From: Neelides folsomi
Taxonomy: Eukaryota; Arthropoda; Collembola; Neelipleona; Neelidae
Assembly (NCBI GenBank): GCA_034687125.1
Contig: JAQGBZ010000043.1
Location: 186,001 to 250,000, forward strand
Length of the DNA: 64,000 bases
Reading direction: 5' to 3'
Shown: in pieces, positions 53,058-64,000 of the stretch
How positions within the stretch are numbered: position 1 is the first letter of the stretch
How the letters are laid out: each line of letters opens with the position of its first letter
Position numbers and translations under genes: made by a program
The notes under the pieces: model-generated
Told to the model about the DNA's origin: nothing
Seen by the model: only the letters and a program-made list of their open reading frames with translations
Database searches by the model: none

Positions 53058-53166
53058 CTCTGAAATGTTCAAAAACATATTAATCAATTAATGATTGAAT
53101 AATTATTTTTTTAAATATAAAATTCTTATAAATATTGCAGCAGATGCAAGTCACCCTTCATTTGGT

Positions 53167-53228
53167 TTATACAGATATCTGTATAACAGGTGCAATAAAG
53201 ATGCCAAAATTGGAATCTTTATTGCACC
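53167..53228. repeat. 20-bp perfect palindrome plus 14-bp stem hairpin, adjacent
   Basis: Positions 53167-53186 form a perfect 20-base palindrome centred on GATATC. Two bases later a second structure starts: GGTGCAATAAAGAT (53189-53202) is the exact reverse complement of 53215-53228, and the 12-base interval can add CCAA/TTGG pairing after one mismatch. The pair lies about 110 bases upstream of the C1orf21-like start codon, in the presumed leader intron or promoter. Confidence 0.85.
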
Positions 53229-55608
53229 AATTACATAGATTAGATGAATACGATAAGGTTATACATGTATACATATATCTCTATTGAATTATATTCATTC
53301 ATACTACTAGATGATTAGCTAAAGGGGATCTACTTTATTTACAAATATTATTAAAAATTCAACAAAAACAAATATTATTATTAAATTGATAATTAATTTA
53401 AAGCTTATCTAAAATAGTTAAAGTTAGTGTTTGCGATTTAAAATGCTGGGAATGTGAGCTAGTGAATTTACGTCAACAATAATTTACATTGCATATTTTA
53501 TAGTGGCGCTTAGCTTTATGGAGAAGTTATTCAAATCTATAAAATATTGTTCTTTTCCTTCACATCATTTCGTTAAGTAAAATATTTAATTTTATAATAT
53601 CAGCCACGGAGAGAAGAAAATAAAGAAAGTAAAAATATAATAATTTTAATAATATATGCAAAAAAGTAAAAACATACCCAATTATGATGCTCTAGGGGAA
53701 ATCCTTAATCTTGAGATTTCTACATAAGGAGCTGAAGGAGGAAGGTTTCTTCGCCATTCAAAATCTCTTCCAAAGGTGTACAGGATCCCACATTTGTGAA
53801 GAATTAACTAAAACTAGTCGAAGATTATTCTTAGGAAGTGGAACAAGTCACATACGAGGTAGGGTTTATTTTTGGCAAGGGCCACTTGATTAGGATTACG
53901 CCGCAGACTCAGATTGCCAAACTCAAACACGTCAGTACGCTTCCTAGATCAAACTCTGGTTATGAAGTAACATTTTTGTAAATTATTCTCATAGTACAGA
54001 ATTTTTAAACTTCTTTGCAGGGAACCGTGAAATAAAACAGGTCATGGGTTGAATGAAGTTAAAGGATAAAGTCGCCATTTGAATTTGGGATTCTGTTCAA
54101 CACACTCACTCGACTCACTCCCTTTCTGCATTTTACATTAAAAGAGCACTTGTTGAAGAAGAATCGATAGTAGATTTTGAGGACCCTGGATTCCGGGAAT
54201 CGCATGCGTTCATGCGGACTTTGAACACTTTGAAGATCTCAAACTCAATGTTCCCCTACTAGCTCTATCACTTTCCATACTCTTCAAGTCTTCAACGGTT
54301 CGAGAGCTGAATAAAGCATTGAATATGATTAGTAAAATTGGATTATGAATTTTGGCATATGGCTTGAATTTTGGAATATTTAAAATACTCTACATATATA
54401 GGAGTTTTCTACATACTTATTTTAGATATAACCATATTTGTTTTTTGTCGAAATTTTATCAATTTTTATTGAATCTCTATTTATTCTATTAAATTCATAA
54501 AAAATCACATCTCTTTTACAATTATAATTTGTTCTTTTATTATATAACATTAAATGAAATATCAAGAAATTAATAGCATAAATAAACATTAAAATAATTA
54601 AAATAAAATTATTTTGACATATTTTATACGTATATTGTATTATTTTATTAGTATTAAAAATATAATAAAAATACATAATATAGTAATTCATTTTCGACTT
54701 TATTTATCTTAATAAATAATTACAAAAAATTATCCAAGTAAAATTTTCTGAAGTTAAACACGGTAGTTTTTTTTATTTTTTTGGTGCAGGGATTTATGAA
54801 ATGACACAATTGCAAACAAAAAAGTTAAAATACATAAATTAACAAGTTGATTGTACAAAGGTTCCCAGCACCAGCTTTGACTCAACGATAGATTAAATTT
54901 TAGATACGTAAAAAGTTTACCATTGAAACGTGAGCACACAATCTCTGAATGTATGTAATGTATGTAATGTAAAAAGCTGATTGTGATAAAGAACATTTTA
55001 TTTGACCATATTCCTCACTAAAATTGGATATCCTGTTTATGATTTTACCGAGATGCCTGAACAACTAAAAAGTTTAAATGTGAATACTATCGGACCGCAA
55101 ATTTGGTATGTTTAATGTATAGAGATGAGCTCCGATTTAAATCATAGATATGAATTTTAAATTTTAAAATTGAAATAATTAATTGTAGAAATGAGCATGA
55201 GCGGTATTAGGGGTTTTGGAAATATTTTTATTTATTTCAAAGTTGTCGTACATGTATTTTAAACTGACATGTAAGTTTAAGACTTTAAATATCATGACAA
55301 AGCTAATCTTATAAAAATTAAAATATTCTCCGGACTGTCGTTGATAAGTTTTACGAATTCATTCTTTTTTTTCACTTCGGATCCAGTTTTTTTGGCTTTC
55401 AAGTTTCCGTTTTAATTAACCGTAAGTTAATAATTACATATTTTTAATAATTTATACACATTTATTTTAACAAGTATCAAGTTTATACAGGAGTTGTCCG
55501 AAATCCCGACAACCTTACATATCAAATATGTTAAATTAATTCAAACTTATTAAAGCACAGTATCAAATAACTAACATTAAGTTATTTTTATTTCAATGGT
55601 TGTTCAAC
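53229..55608. other. Region between the C1orf21-like gene and the MBD gene 3' end
   Basis: AT-rich with a GC-richer block at about 53690-54320 that may be the upstream/promoter region of the C1orf21-like gene. No supported gene; the open frames are short and AT-driven. Confidence 0.5.
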
Positions 55609-55614
55609 TTTATT
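55609..55614 (-). terminator. Probable polyadenylation signal of the MBD5/6-like gene
   Basis: AATAAA on the minus strand about 195 bases after the stop codon, with a second copy further on (55592-55587). The first gives a 3' UTR of about 200 bases. Confidence 0.45.
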
Positions 55615-55808
55615 TTACAAAACAATACAATACAATACCGACAAGTTCATAAAATTCTGTCCCTCCGCGGGAAAATTTAAATTAGCAGGTATATTAACCA
55701 TTGTAAAAGTTTTGACGCGGGGTTTTAGAATTTTTTAAACTTGATAGTAAAAGTATTAACTAATTCTAAAATGTAAAATATTAACAACGTTTTCAACAAG
55801 CAAATAGA

Positions 55809-58800
55809 TTAACTGTTTTCAACTGAAGGTGTTGTAGAGTCAATTTTTGGCAAAATTTGCTTTTGCGTAAACACTCTTTTCCCTATGGCATTACTATTAC
55901 CGCTACTACTACTTACTACCTTGCTTTTACTCAAAGAGATTTTTTTATTCGCTAAATTTAAAGTGAATTGGGTTGGAATTTGTTTAACGATTGAAGGTTT
56001 CGAACAAAAAATCGACTGGGCATTAATTGCATTCAAATGAGGGTCGTTCGTGCTTGAATCGGGTATAGCATTCTGCCTTGAATCGTCTGATCCGATATCA
56101 GAAATATTTAAACCGTCTGAGGAATTAATCGTTATAGGAGTCGAAGTAAGATCCTTTTTGGGCGCAATATGATTCTGAATTGAAGTTATCGTAGATGTAT
56201 TTGTAATCGGAAATTGACCCAATTTCATGGTTTGTCCAGTAATTGTAACTGTTTGACTTCCTGGCGTTGTAGACATAGCCGTTGGCGCCGAAGGTTGAAT
56301 GAATAATGTTCCATCAGCAGGATTCAAAATAAGATTCGGAAGTGTGAGAATTGTAGGCGTTGGGAAAAAATTCATATTCATGGGCTGAAGAGATTGGAGA
56401 CTGAATGATTGTGGACCCAAATTGAATGGAGGAAAAATCGTTAAAGGAATTGATGCAGCAGCAGCTTGTTGTTGCTGAGCTTGTTGCTGTAATGATTGTA
56501 AGAGTAAATGTTGTTGAAGTTGCATTTGCGCTTGTTGTTGTTGTTGCTTTTTACTCAAACGCTTCTTCTTCTTTTTTGGACCTTCAGAAACTCCGCAAAC
56601 AGACGGGTCAAGTAACATTGTCTGATGGAGTTGAATTTGCCCATCATTTCCATTATGACCTCCAGGAGGTTCGAAAATGTTCAACGATTGATGTTGACCC
56701 GATTGTTGGACATTCGGGTCTTGGGTATGTTGAGGAGAAATGATTAAATGACTCCCGGTGTTTCCTCCAGAGTTCAAAAAGAACGGTTGGATTGTTTGGA
56801 ATATCGGATAGCGAATTGAATTTGTTGTGTTGGCTGAAGTTGTAATAAATTGACTTGTAGTTTTCTGATCATGTTGAGAAGTTCGAATGACCATTGAAGT
56901 TGTTGGTTGGCTCACTGTTAGAAGCGAAGTTGGTGAGCTTGTTATTGATACTGTTGAAGTTGTGCAGGTTGATCCTGTATCCATTATTGGGACTGATGTT
57001 GAAATGGGAGAAGCACAAGTTGTTGTAACAATAACATGTTTCTTCTCTTCTTCTACTTTCGGAGATTCAGTTTTATCTACATTACTTAACATTGAAGAAT
57101 TATTGGTCGCGGGTTTTGAGATAGAATTCTGAGATGTATTTGGAGATTTTCCAACCGAGTCGGTTTCATTTGATTCGTCATTAAAATTTAATTTACTTTT
57201 ATCTTCAGACTCCTTAGAGTTTTGAAATCTATCAACAACATCTTGGACAAGTTGAAGTGGAGATTTTTCAGAATCAATTGAATTTAATTCTTTAACATTT
57301 TTACCTTCACAATCTTTAACTTTGATTGTTAATGAAGGATTTGGGGGAGAAATTGAAAGTTCATTCTCATTGATCTGAGGCCGAAAATTTTGAAGATTCG
57401 TAGCTTCCGTTCCGACCATAGAAATTGTAATTGAACTTGGTAGAGATTGATGAAGAAGGGTATTTGCTGGATTTGCCATTGTAACAACTCTCTGAAGTGG
57501 GAAATTGTTTGCATTAAAATTCACAAATTGGACAGTACCAGAATTAACGCGTGTCGCATTTGTGGAAGGAATTGGGGAAATTGAATATCCGGTATTTAAA
57601 TTCATACTTGAGAATGGATTACTCACATCTCCCTCACCCCCAACAGTTGAACTTATTGGGAAAAAGCTTAAATTCGGATTTGAATTTTGGTTTAATTGAC
57701 TAGCACCGATTGGCAAAGTAGTACTGTTTGCTTGTTTATTTTGTGTAAGTTGAATTTGTTGTTGATTTTGCTGTTGTTGTCGACTTGGATCAATTTCAGT
57801 TAATTCGTTTGGACTCTGTTTACCAATTTTACGACTTTTCTGAATTGAAACTTGGGGCAAGATTTTCTTTTCTTCAGCATTTGTTGGAGACCCGTCGTTG
57901 CTGCTATTTGGGTTTGACCAAGCTTGAGAAGATTGAGATGATGGCGTTGTTGGCCAAGAAAAACCAACTTGGGATAAAACCAAAGGAGGAGTAGCTGATT
58001 TTCCTCGGTTTGGAGTTAACACCGGCGTTGGTGTTGTACTGGATGATCGCGTTCCTCCAAAGGTTCTCACATATTTTGTTGAAGTTTCAGATGAAATAGA
58101 AGATACAGGACTCATCTCAGTCTGTAAATTAACAAAAATAAATATTCATTATTTTTAAAACTAATATAATTAAATTCAAATCAATATAATTAAATTAAGA
58201 TAATTGAATAATCATTTATTATTAATAAATGATAAATGATCATTTTAATTATATTTATTATAGTATTATCTATTATTTTTAAAATATATATTTACATGAG
58301 GTATTTGTGTTGTAGTGTCAGGAGATTGTTGAGAAAACGGAACCACGATACTGAAATTTGAGGTTGAAATAGAATCCTTAGTTGATGGAACTGATGCACC
58401 ATTCTCATCCTTTAATAATTTGTTCCTGGATTCAGATGACCTTGTTGCTGGATAAATCTTTCTCTTTCTCGTAATTGGGCTTCTTTCACCTTCTCCAAAA
58501 TCTCCTGTTGAATAATGTCATTGTTATTTAAATATATAATCATTATTTAATATATTTTAATTACAAATAGGCAGATGAAGATTGAAAAAACTTTTTAATA
58601 ATTTCTTATAAATCCCCTTCAAATAAGCTGTTGTTTCAATCACAATCGTCTTCTCAAATGGAATGAAATATTGATTCAAAAATGTGAAGGATTAAAAGAA
58701 AAAGGAAATTTTGAAAATATTTTCCTAAGTAAGTTAAAAGCAAGAGTAAAGGGTTGGGGTTGGGATTATATAGGATTTAACTCATTTAACATGAGATTTT

Positions 58801-61800
58801 CATTTTACATTTTAAAAATTCGTACAATTTTGACCCATTTAACATTTAAATAACTAACCATATGCTACTTCATTTCATCATTTCTAATGATGGATAATAC
58901 AAAATTTGTATTACAAATAGGTTATTGTTTGTGTTAGACATAAAATAAAGGTCGTCCGGTCGTCCCTCATACTTTCATCACACAGTTGTCAGTTTAGACT
59001 TAAGGGAGCATATGGAAGTGTATGCATAGTTGGATTGGAGTAAATTAGGAGTTCACTCCGGATGGGTTTAATACGCCCTATATAGTAAATATAACATAGG
59101 TACTCTCCCAAGTCCATCACTTTGAGACCATTTATTATACATTAATACGAATATAAAAAGGAGTCTCATTGAGCCAAAGTTCCCCTTCTAACCCTCACCA
59201 AAGTGAATAGAGTGAGACGAGTTACAGTAATAATGAAGCTCCCAGATAACCGGAAGGTAAAAAAATTCGGTAGGAATTGAAGTGGAGATATATCAAGGTA
59301 TTAATGTAATAATATAATATAGCTAACTCAGGAGATTATGTATAAATGTATATACGGGAAAGGGTACCTCTCTGTCTCACGGCCTAAAGGGCCTTTAGTA
59401 AAGGGGAAGGTAGATGAAATGAAATTTGGCTCTCTATATATAAATACCAGTGAAGGGGAGCTGGAAGATTGTAAGAAGTAAGAAGGGAACAGAAGTGTAG
59501 TTTCAGAAATAGGAGGGCAAGTAAAAAATTATTCCAAAAAGGGATCGAAAAGATAAATTCGAGAGAAGGGTGTTCCGCTTCACGAAATTCACACATAGAA
59601 AAGAATGAAAATATCTTCACTATATTTACTGTACAACCGCCGTATGTTTGTACTATTATGCATAAGGGTACTTATTGTCTTATGTATTGTACTACTAATC
59701 AAGATAATAAACCTTTTTTATTTGACCCATTACTAATGATGTCACTATGGAGATAATTAAATACTCCTTACCTAAATCATCCCTAGTTGAAGAAATGAGT
59801 GGCGAGTCTTGACTTTTTGGGATTTTCTTCTTATGATTGCAGAGAAGTTCACTTGTTTCTATGGACGAATCGGACTTGGAGCATTTTGACTCTTGAAGCT
59901 CATTAAAATCCATCTGACTTTCTTCATCTTCGCATATATTCGCAACCTTGAAATTTGAAATATAACATTTATTAGAAGAAATGTAATAAATATTGTATAT
60001 GAAATACATGTGCAATAATCTGTAAATAGTATGATATATCAGAAAATAGTCTAATCTGTGTCTTAAATATTGAGTTTACGTAGCCATGTATTATGGAAGT
60101 TTAAAATAAGATAGTAAAATATGAACATTGAAGAATCCTGGGTAAATTAATGAGTACTTAAATCTCAAAATATGCAAGTAGTAAAATGGCAAACTTGTTA
60201 GTAATATTTAGGGCTAACATTATGGTATTTTATTAATTGAGATTAAAGTAGTGTAATGTAAACAAACCTTGGGATCAAAATTGAAACAATGTTCAATTAA
60301 GAGAGGACAGCTGAGTCCACATTTGCATGTGCCATCAGAACAAATGTAATTCTTGAGTTCTTCTAGGCTCTTCAATTTCGTTCCACTTGGGCTTTAATGA
60401 AAATAGAAATTGTTAACATCTCGGATTAATTTAATTGGTCTATCAAAATCAAGTCAAGCAAGCAAATAAAAAATAAATGATCTTACCTTATATAAATGAT
60501 CATTTTGTTAGTTGTTGAAAGAATAATTTGCCTTCTCCATCCTGAGGGAACACGAATTGATGTCAACGAAGAAGTCATGTTTCCAAAGGCTGTAACTGCA
60601 GCAGTTATGGCACTGGTATTTATAACAAGATCTTTGTCAGCTTCACTAAACGACCGTTTCGAAATCTTTTGGGGAGAATTTGCAGAAATGGGATCAAATG
60701 TCTTGGGGAAACTGTAGCAATTAAGGCTATCTTCAGTTTCACTTGTGGAAATTGATAAGGAATTTAAATCATTAACAATGTTTTTCTTATCGATTGTTAC
60801 AGGAGAGGGAAGGGAATTTGACATGTTTGAACAATCATCCAAAATCTCTTCTTTTTTGATTTCAGTTGTTGTAGTTGAAATGAGTTCATAATTAAAATTA
60901 TCTTCATTTTTAGAATCGTCCTTGTAATCTGACAATTCCGGAGAATCAATATTCTTTTTTAATTTCCTCTCTTCGATTTTATTTGGCGAAAGGGAAAAAT
61001 TGAGATTCATAAATTCAGAATTTGACATTTCACTCGAACTAGCCTCAATTTGATCTTGATCTTTAATGTCACTTTCAATTACGAGCTGACCTTCTTCTTC
61101 TTCCTCTTCTCGATCGTCGAATTCACCCTCACTTTCACTCTTAATACTTTGACCAGAAGTTAGGTCGGGAATTTTTGAACCAAAATTAATATTTTCGGTT
61201 AAATTGTCAGGTACAATTGGGAGGCTTGAATTAATGACATTGACATTAGTATTTGTTTCAAAGGGATTCACGGCCGACTCATTGGGGAAATGCCCGACAG
61301 AATCGGATCTTGGGTATGTGCAAGAAAGGGACAGGGAACGCTGTTTGACACTTCCAGCCTTAAGATGCTGTGACTGTCCATGATGATGACTATTATTGAG
61401 TTCATCTCCACGGTCTTGTTCAAACGAACAACTTTTGAAGCTTTCAAAGCTTTGTTGCTGTTGGTGATTAAAACTCTCAATGTTCCCAGCCGAGGGGAAA
61501 ATTCTGGCCTGACTACAACCATTAGCACTGTTTGACCCAAAAAAGTACCCTACATTAATTCCACTTCCATTATTGGATCTCCGGTTAAAGTTCCCAGTTG
61601 TTGTTTCTCTTTTTATATTCAATGGAGGGACAATGTACTGGTGTTCATTATTGGCATATTTCGTTTGGTAGCCTTCCCCTGTTTCTGTACTGAATGACTC
61701 GATGGAATTCCTTCTTATAATTCCTTGGTTGAAGGGTGGACCATATGACTTTGGGTATGAATTAAAGTAATTTTGTGACGAAAAGTTCCCGTTTCCAACA

Positions 61801-62372
61801 TGGCCCACATTGTATTGTCGCTGTTGGTGATGAGAATAGCTGCCGTTGATCTCATTAAGATATTCGTCCGGATTTTGACATTGGACATTTGAGTAAAAAT
61901 TTTCTCCACCGTAAAAATTTGAAACATTCCCGGACACTAACTCACAACTCTTCATGGTGTTTTGATCGTATAAAAAATTTTGTTGTTGTTGGTAAAAACA
62001 CGAGCTTTGCCCTCCGGTGTTGTCTTGCTGGTAAAACATGGAATTGTTCTGGCCGGTATTGAAATTCCCGGGTTGACGTGTGTTTGGTTGTGTTGACATT
62101 TCTCCGGGATAAAATTGATTTTGATAATTTGATGAATTGGAGGGTGGTGCAGAAGCACAAGATGGTGGCATTAAAGTTTCAGTTGGATATTTGATCCATT
62201 CATTGAGAGACATGTTTTCATTAGTTGACAGGTCGCCGTCCTCTGGTATCCCTACACCACCATTCAAAAAAATCACATTTTTGTTGCCTATACGAGATTG
62301 GACATGTGGATTCTGATTCGAGTTCATCTTATTTAAAAATGAAACTACTCGCGGATTTTTTCTATTGGCCAT
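55809..62372 (-). CDS. sba: MBD5/MBD6/six-banded-like methyl-CpG-binding-domain protein (5 exons, 1568 aa)
   Basis: Model on the minus strand: 62372-60487, 60391-60268, 59946-59772, 58504-58296, 58121-55809; phases 2,0,1,0; frame closes to a whole number of codons. The MBD spans about residues 607-670 and is split by intron 1: VPSGWRRQIIL...MIIYISPSGTKLKSLEELKNYI, then DGTCKCGLSCPLLIEHCFNFDP, the cysteine-containing ending specific to the MBD5/6 subfamily. In that subfamily the domain does not bind methyl-CpG but docks the PR-DUB (BAP1/ASXL) histone H2A deubiquitinase. The rest looks disordered: an Asn/Ser/Gln-rich N-terminus, an acidic patch (DDREEEEEEGQ), a basic RKRKIYP segment in exon 4, and a Thr/Ser-rich C-terminal half with KKKKKRLSKK followed by poly-Gln around residue 1310. 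No PWWP domain is visible. The MBD is far from the N-terminus, unlike vertebrate MBD5/6. A nuclear chromatin role is expected. Symbol given by analogy with Drosophila six-banded. Confidence 0.88.
56478..56561 (-). repeat. Glutamine-codon repeat tract in the MBD gene
   Basis: The coding strand carries CAG/CAA runs encoding several glutamine blocks interrupted by Leu, Met and Ala, after the KKKKKR basic cluster. Such tracts vary in length between individuals and are typical of disordered activation or aggregation-prone regions. Confidence 0.8.
58211..58233. repeat. AT-rich palindrome in MBD gene intron 4
   Basis: ATCATTTATTA and TAATAAATGAT arms meet around one base, giving a 23-base symmetric sequence. 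In such AT-rich DNA this could arise by chance. Confidence 0.6.
58505..59771 (-). other. Intron 3 of the MBD gene with internal GC-richer block
   Basis: This 1.27 kb intron is longer than the others in the gene and holds a GC-richer segment at about 58930-59620, like those near NK7.1 and teashirt. It may hold an internal regulatory element or alternative promoter for a short isoform lacking the MBD. No coding exon is supported. Confidence 0.45.
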
Positions 62373-62388
62373 ACACTTTTGAAGACAT

Positions 62389-62481
62389 TTAACGTTTTAC
62401 GCGAAGATGAAATTTTACAAATTCCAATGGGAAAAATGGTCCTCTCATTATAAAAAGAATTTTAATGAAATTCGAATCCAT
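62389..62481 (-). promoter_or_regulatory. Upstream ORF in the MBD gene leader (30 codons)
   Basis: On the minus strand an ATG follows directly after an acceptor-like TTTTTCAG and opens a 30-codon frame ending in TAA, 16 bases before the main start. A second short frame starts at 62388 and overlaps the main ATG out of frame. The main ATG has T at -3, a weak context. If this leader is used, translation of the MBD protein would depend on leaky scanning or reinitiation. The acceptor usage is inferred. Confidence 0.45.
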
Positions 62482-63557
62482 CTGAAAAACAAAAAAATAA
62501 TCAATACATTAAAAAGCGTTATAACTTGAAATTTTCATTCATTCATTCATTGTTTATTGTGACATGAACTGTTGCAATCATCGAAGGGAGCCAATTCAAT
62601 TTTTCAATTTCTTAAACCAATGGCAACGATAATAAAATTAACCTTATTAGGATGAGTTAAATTTAACTCTTATTGGGGTTAATTTTGTCACCTTGGCTAT
62701 AAGTCAAAGAAATTAAAAAAATGAAGGTGTTGCCTATTCAGATAATTTCAGCAATATGCTTAGGATTTCCAATTTTTTCTAAATTAATTTTCATTGCTAA
62801 ACATCTCGTTAAAGATTTCACACAATTGTCATATGATTGTAGTTGAATAAAAGATATAAGTATAATATGCATAAAAATATGTGATTTTAATTATTTTTTC
62901 ATAACACCAGCTATATCGGAATATTCTAAGAAATTGAATCATCTTAACAATGTTAATTTTGTATTATTATGTTATTTAATATAATGTATTTCCACAGAGA
63001 ATGAAAATTGAATAATTGCTATAAGGTATTATAATTGAGTAAGCATTGTAAAAAACGAAAAAAAGTTACGCTAACAATATGTTGTCTGACCCAGAGAGAA
63101 ATTACGTGAAAATACATAAACTCGACACCTTGTAAATGTTCTGTGAGACGTGACCCAGCTTGTAAATTATTTTATTTAAAATAATATTAAATATTAGAAA
63201 AAAAAATATTATATTTTCATTATGAAAAATGAATAAAATTGTTCACAATATTGCAATAAAATAATTATAACTTTTATATATGGCCTTGTCCAAATATGGT
63301 CAAGACCAAACCAGTAAAAATCTTTCCAAATTCTTGGCTAGATGTTCAATGTAAGGACAATTAATAAACTGTTTATAAACTATACCAATCACATAGTTTT
63401 AATTGAAAATTATAATTTTAATCCAATCAAAATATAAAAATCTACCATATGAAAGGGTTAAAAAAATTTCAATTTAATGCAGGGTTGTCCAATGTATGGG
63501 ATGAATAAATTATTATAATGGAATATGGATTGAAATTAAATCACGAATAATTCTCAC
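62482..63557 (-). other. Proposed leader intron of the MBD gene
   Basis: AT-rich, no coding content. A minus-strand donor-like CTG|GTGAGA (GT at 63557-63556) and the acceptor TTTTTCAG ending at 62482 could bracket it. Pairing is inferred from splice-site quality. Confidence 0.35.
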
Positions 63558-63850
63558 CAGAATGAAGTTGGTATGTCAATTCCTTAAGTTTTTACAAGGG
63601 TCCCTTTATTGACCACGTGCAGGACTGGAATGAGGAAGGGCTCACATTATCCCAATATCAAATTACACTCACGAGTCACGAGTCAGGGAAGGGACTGAAG
63701 TTCGGTGAGCGGGAAGGGGCCCCAAGTAAAGGAATTCCCTAGCCGATCCCTTCTCTCTCCCCAACATCCTATTCGACCTTCACTTTACAAATGGCCACAT
63801 TTACTTCACATTTTAACTTCTCGCCCTACTCCTCCTCCTTTCCAATCCTA
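63558..63850 (-). promoter_or_regulatory. Probable leader exon/promoter block of the MBD gene
   Basis: A GC-richer segment (about 63580-63850) sits just upstream, in minus orientation, of the donor-like site at 63557. It is the only non-AT-rich block upstream of the MBD gene in the window and is the likeliest promoter position. The last 150 bases of the window are AT-rich and featureless. Confidence 0.35.
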
Positions 63851-64000
63851 ATACAAGTTAAGAGTCGACAAACAAGCAACATTCATTCATTTTAGCCTAC
63901 TGGATAATGGACTTATATGATGTAATGTATGTGTAGGGGAAGGATTTCGCGATAAGTTATAAGCCATGTTACATTCATTTATTCTTGTTATAGAAAAATT

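Noticed and set aside
53711-53893. 60-codon plus-strand frame upstream of the C1orf21-like gene
   Set aside because: Short, no family signature, in a GC-richer patch better read as promoter DNA.
56426-57132. Plus-strand frames opposite the MBD gene, one Val-rich
   Set aside because: Shadows of the poly-Gln and Thr/Ser-rich coding sequence on the minus strand.

Overview
The window is eukaryotic and almost certainly from an arthropod. It is AT-rich, its genes are split by short GT-AG introns (mostly about 60-170 nt), and it carries a teashirt gene without a homeodomain and an NK7.1-type homeobox gene. No rRNA, tRNA, CRISPR array or coding transposon was found. I cannot name the species from sequence alone; a small-genome crustacean or chelicerate fits as well as an insect.

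Seven genes can be modelled with closed reading frames across their splice sites. From left to right they are: NK7.1-type homeobox factor (+, 10424-13056); a lifeguard/TMBIM seven-membrane protein (+, 14655-15932); an MFSD5-type molybdate transporter (-, 16836-18575, with a probable untranslated leader exon ending at 20019); a canopy CNPY3/4-like ER protein ending in KNDEL (-, 20773-21620); teashirt (+, 37376-49320, nine exons with an 8.2 kb first intron); a small myristoylation-motif protein related to human C1orf21 (-, 52361-53057); and an MBD5/MBD6/six-banded protein (-, 55809-62372, five exons, 1568 residues). Two are developmental transcription factors, one is a chromatin factor, and the rest are membrane, ER or signalling housekeeping genes. 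I see no shared pathway; they look like neighbours rather than a functional cluster.

About two thirds of the window is non-coding and has a striking texture. In front of NK7.1 (1-10423), between canopy and teashirt (21621-37375) and in teashirt intron 1 (37416-45603), very AT-rich DNA alternates with long islands of clearly higher GC that hold no credible gene. The islands match the composition of the exons, while ordinary introns and intergenic gaps are AT-rich. My reading is that they are blocks of constrained cis-regulatory DNA for the two transcription factor genes; this is inference and needs cross-species alignment.

Other items are several near-perfect inverted repeats (18684-18718, 33732-33797, 37216-37360, 42552-42593, 46383-46412, 53167-53228), a homotypic ATATTCC cluster upstream of NK7.1, short tandem duplications, and upstream ORFs in front of the MBD gene. 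I found no clearly new biological system; the best candidates for follow-up are the GC-island regulatory deserts and the palindrome pair upstream of the C1orf21-like gene.
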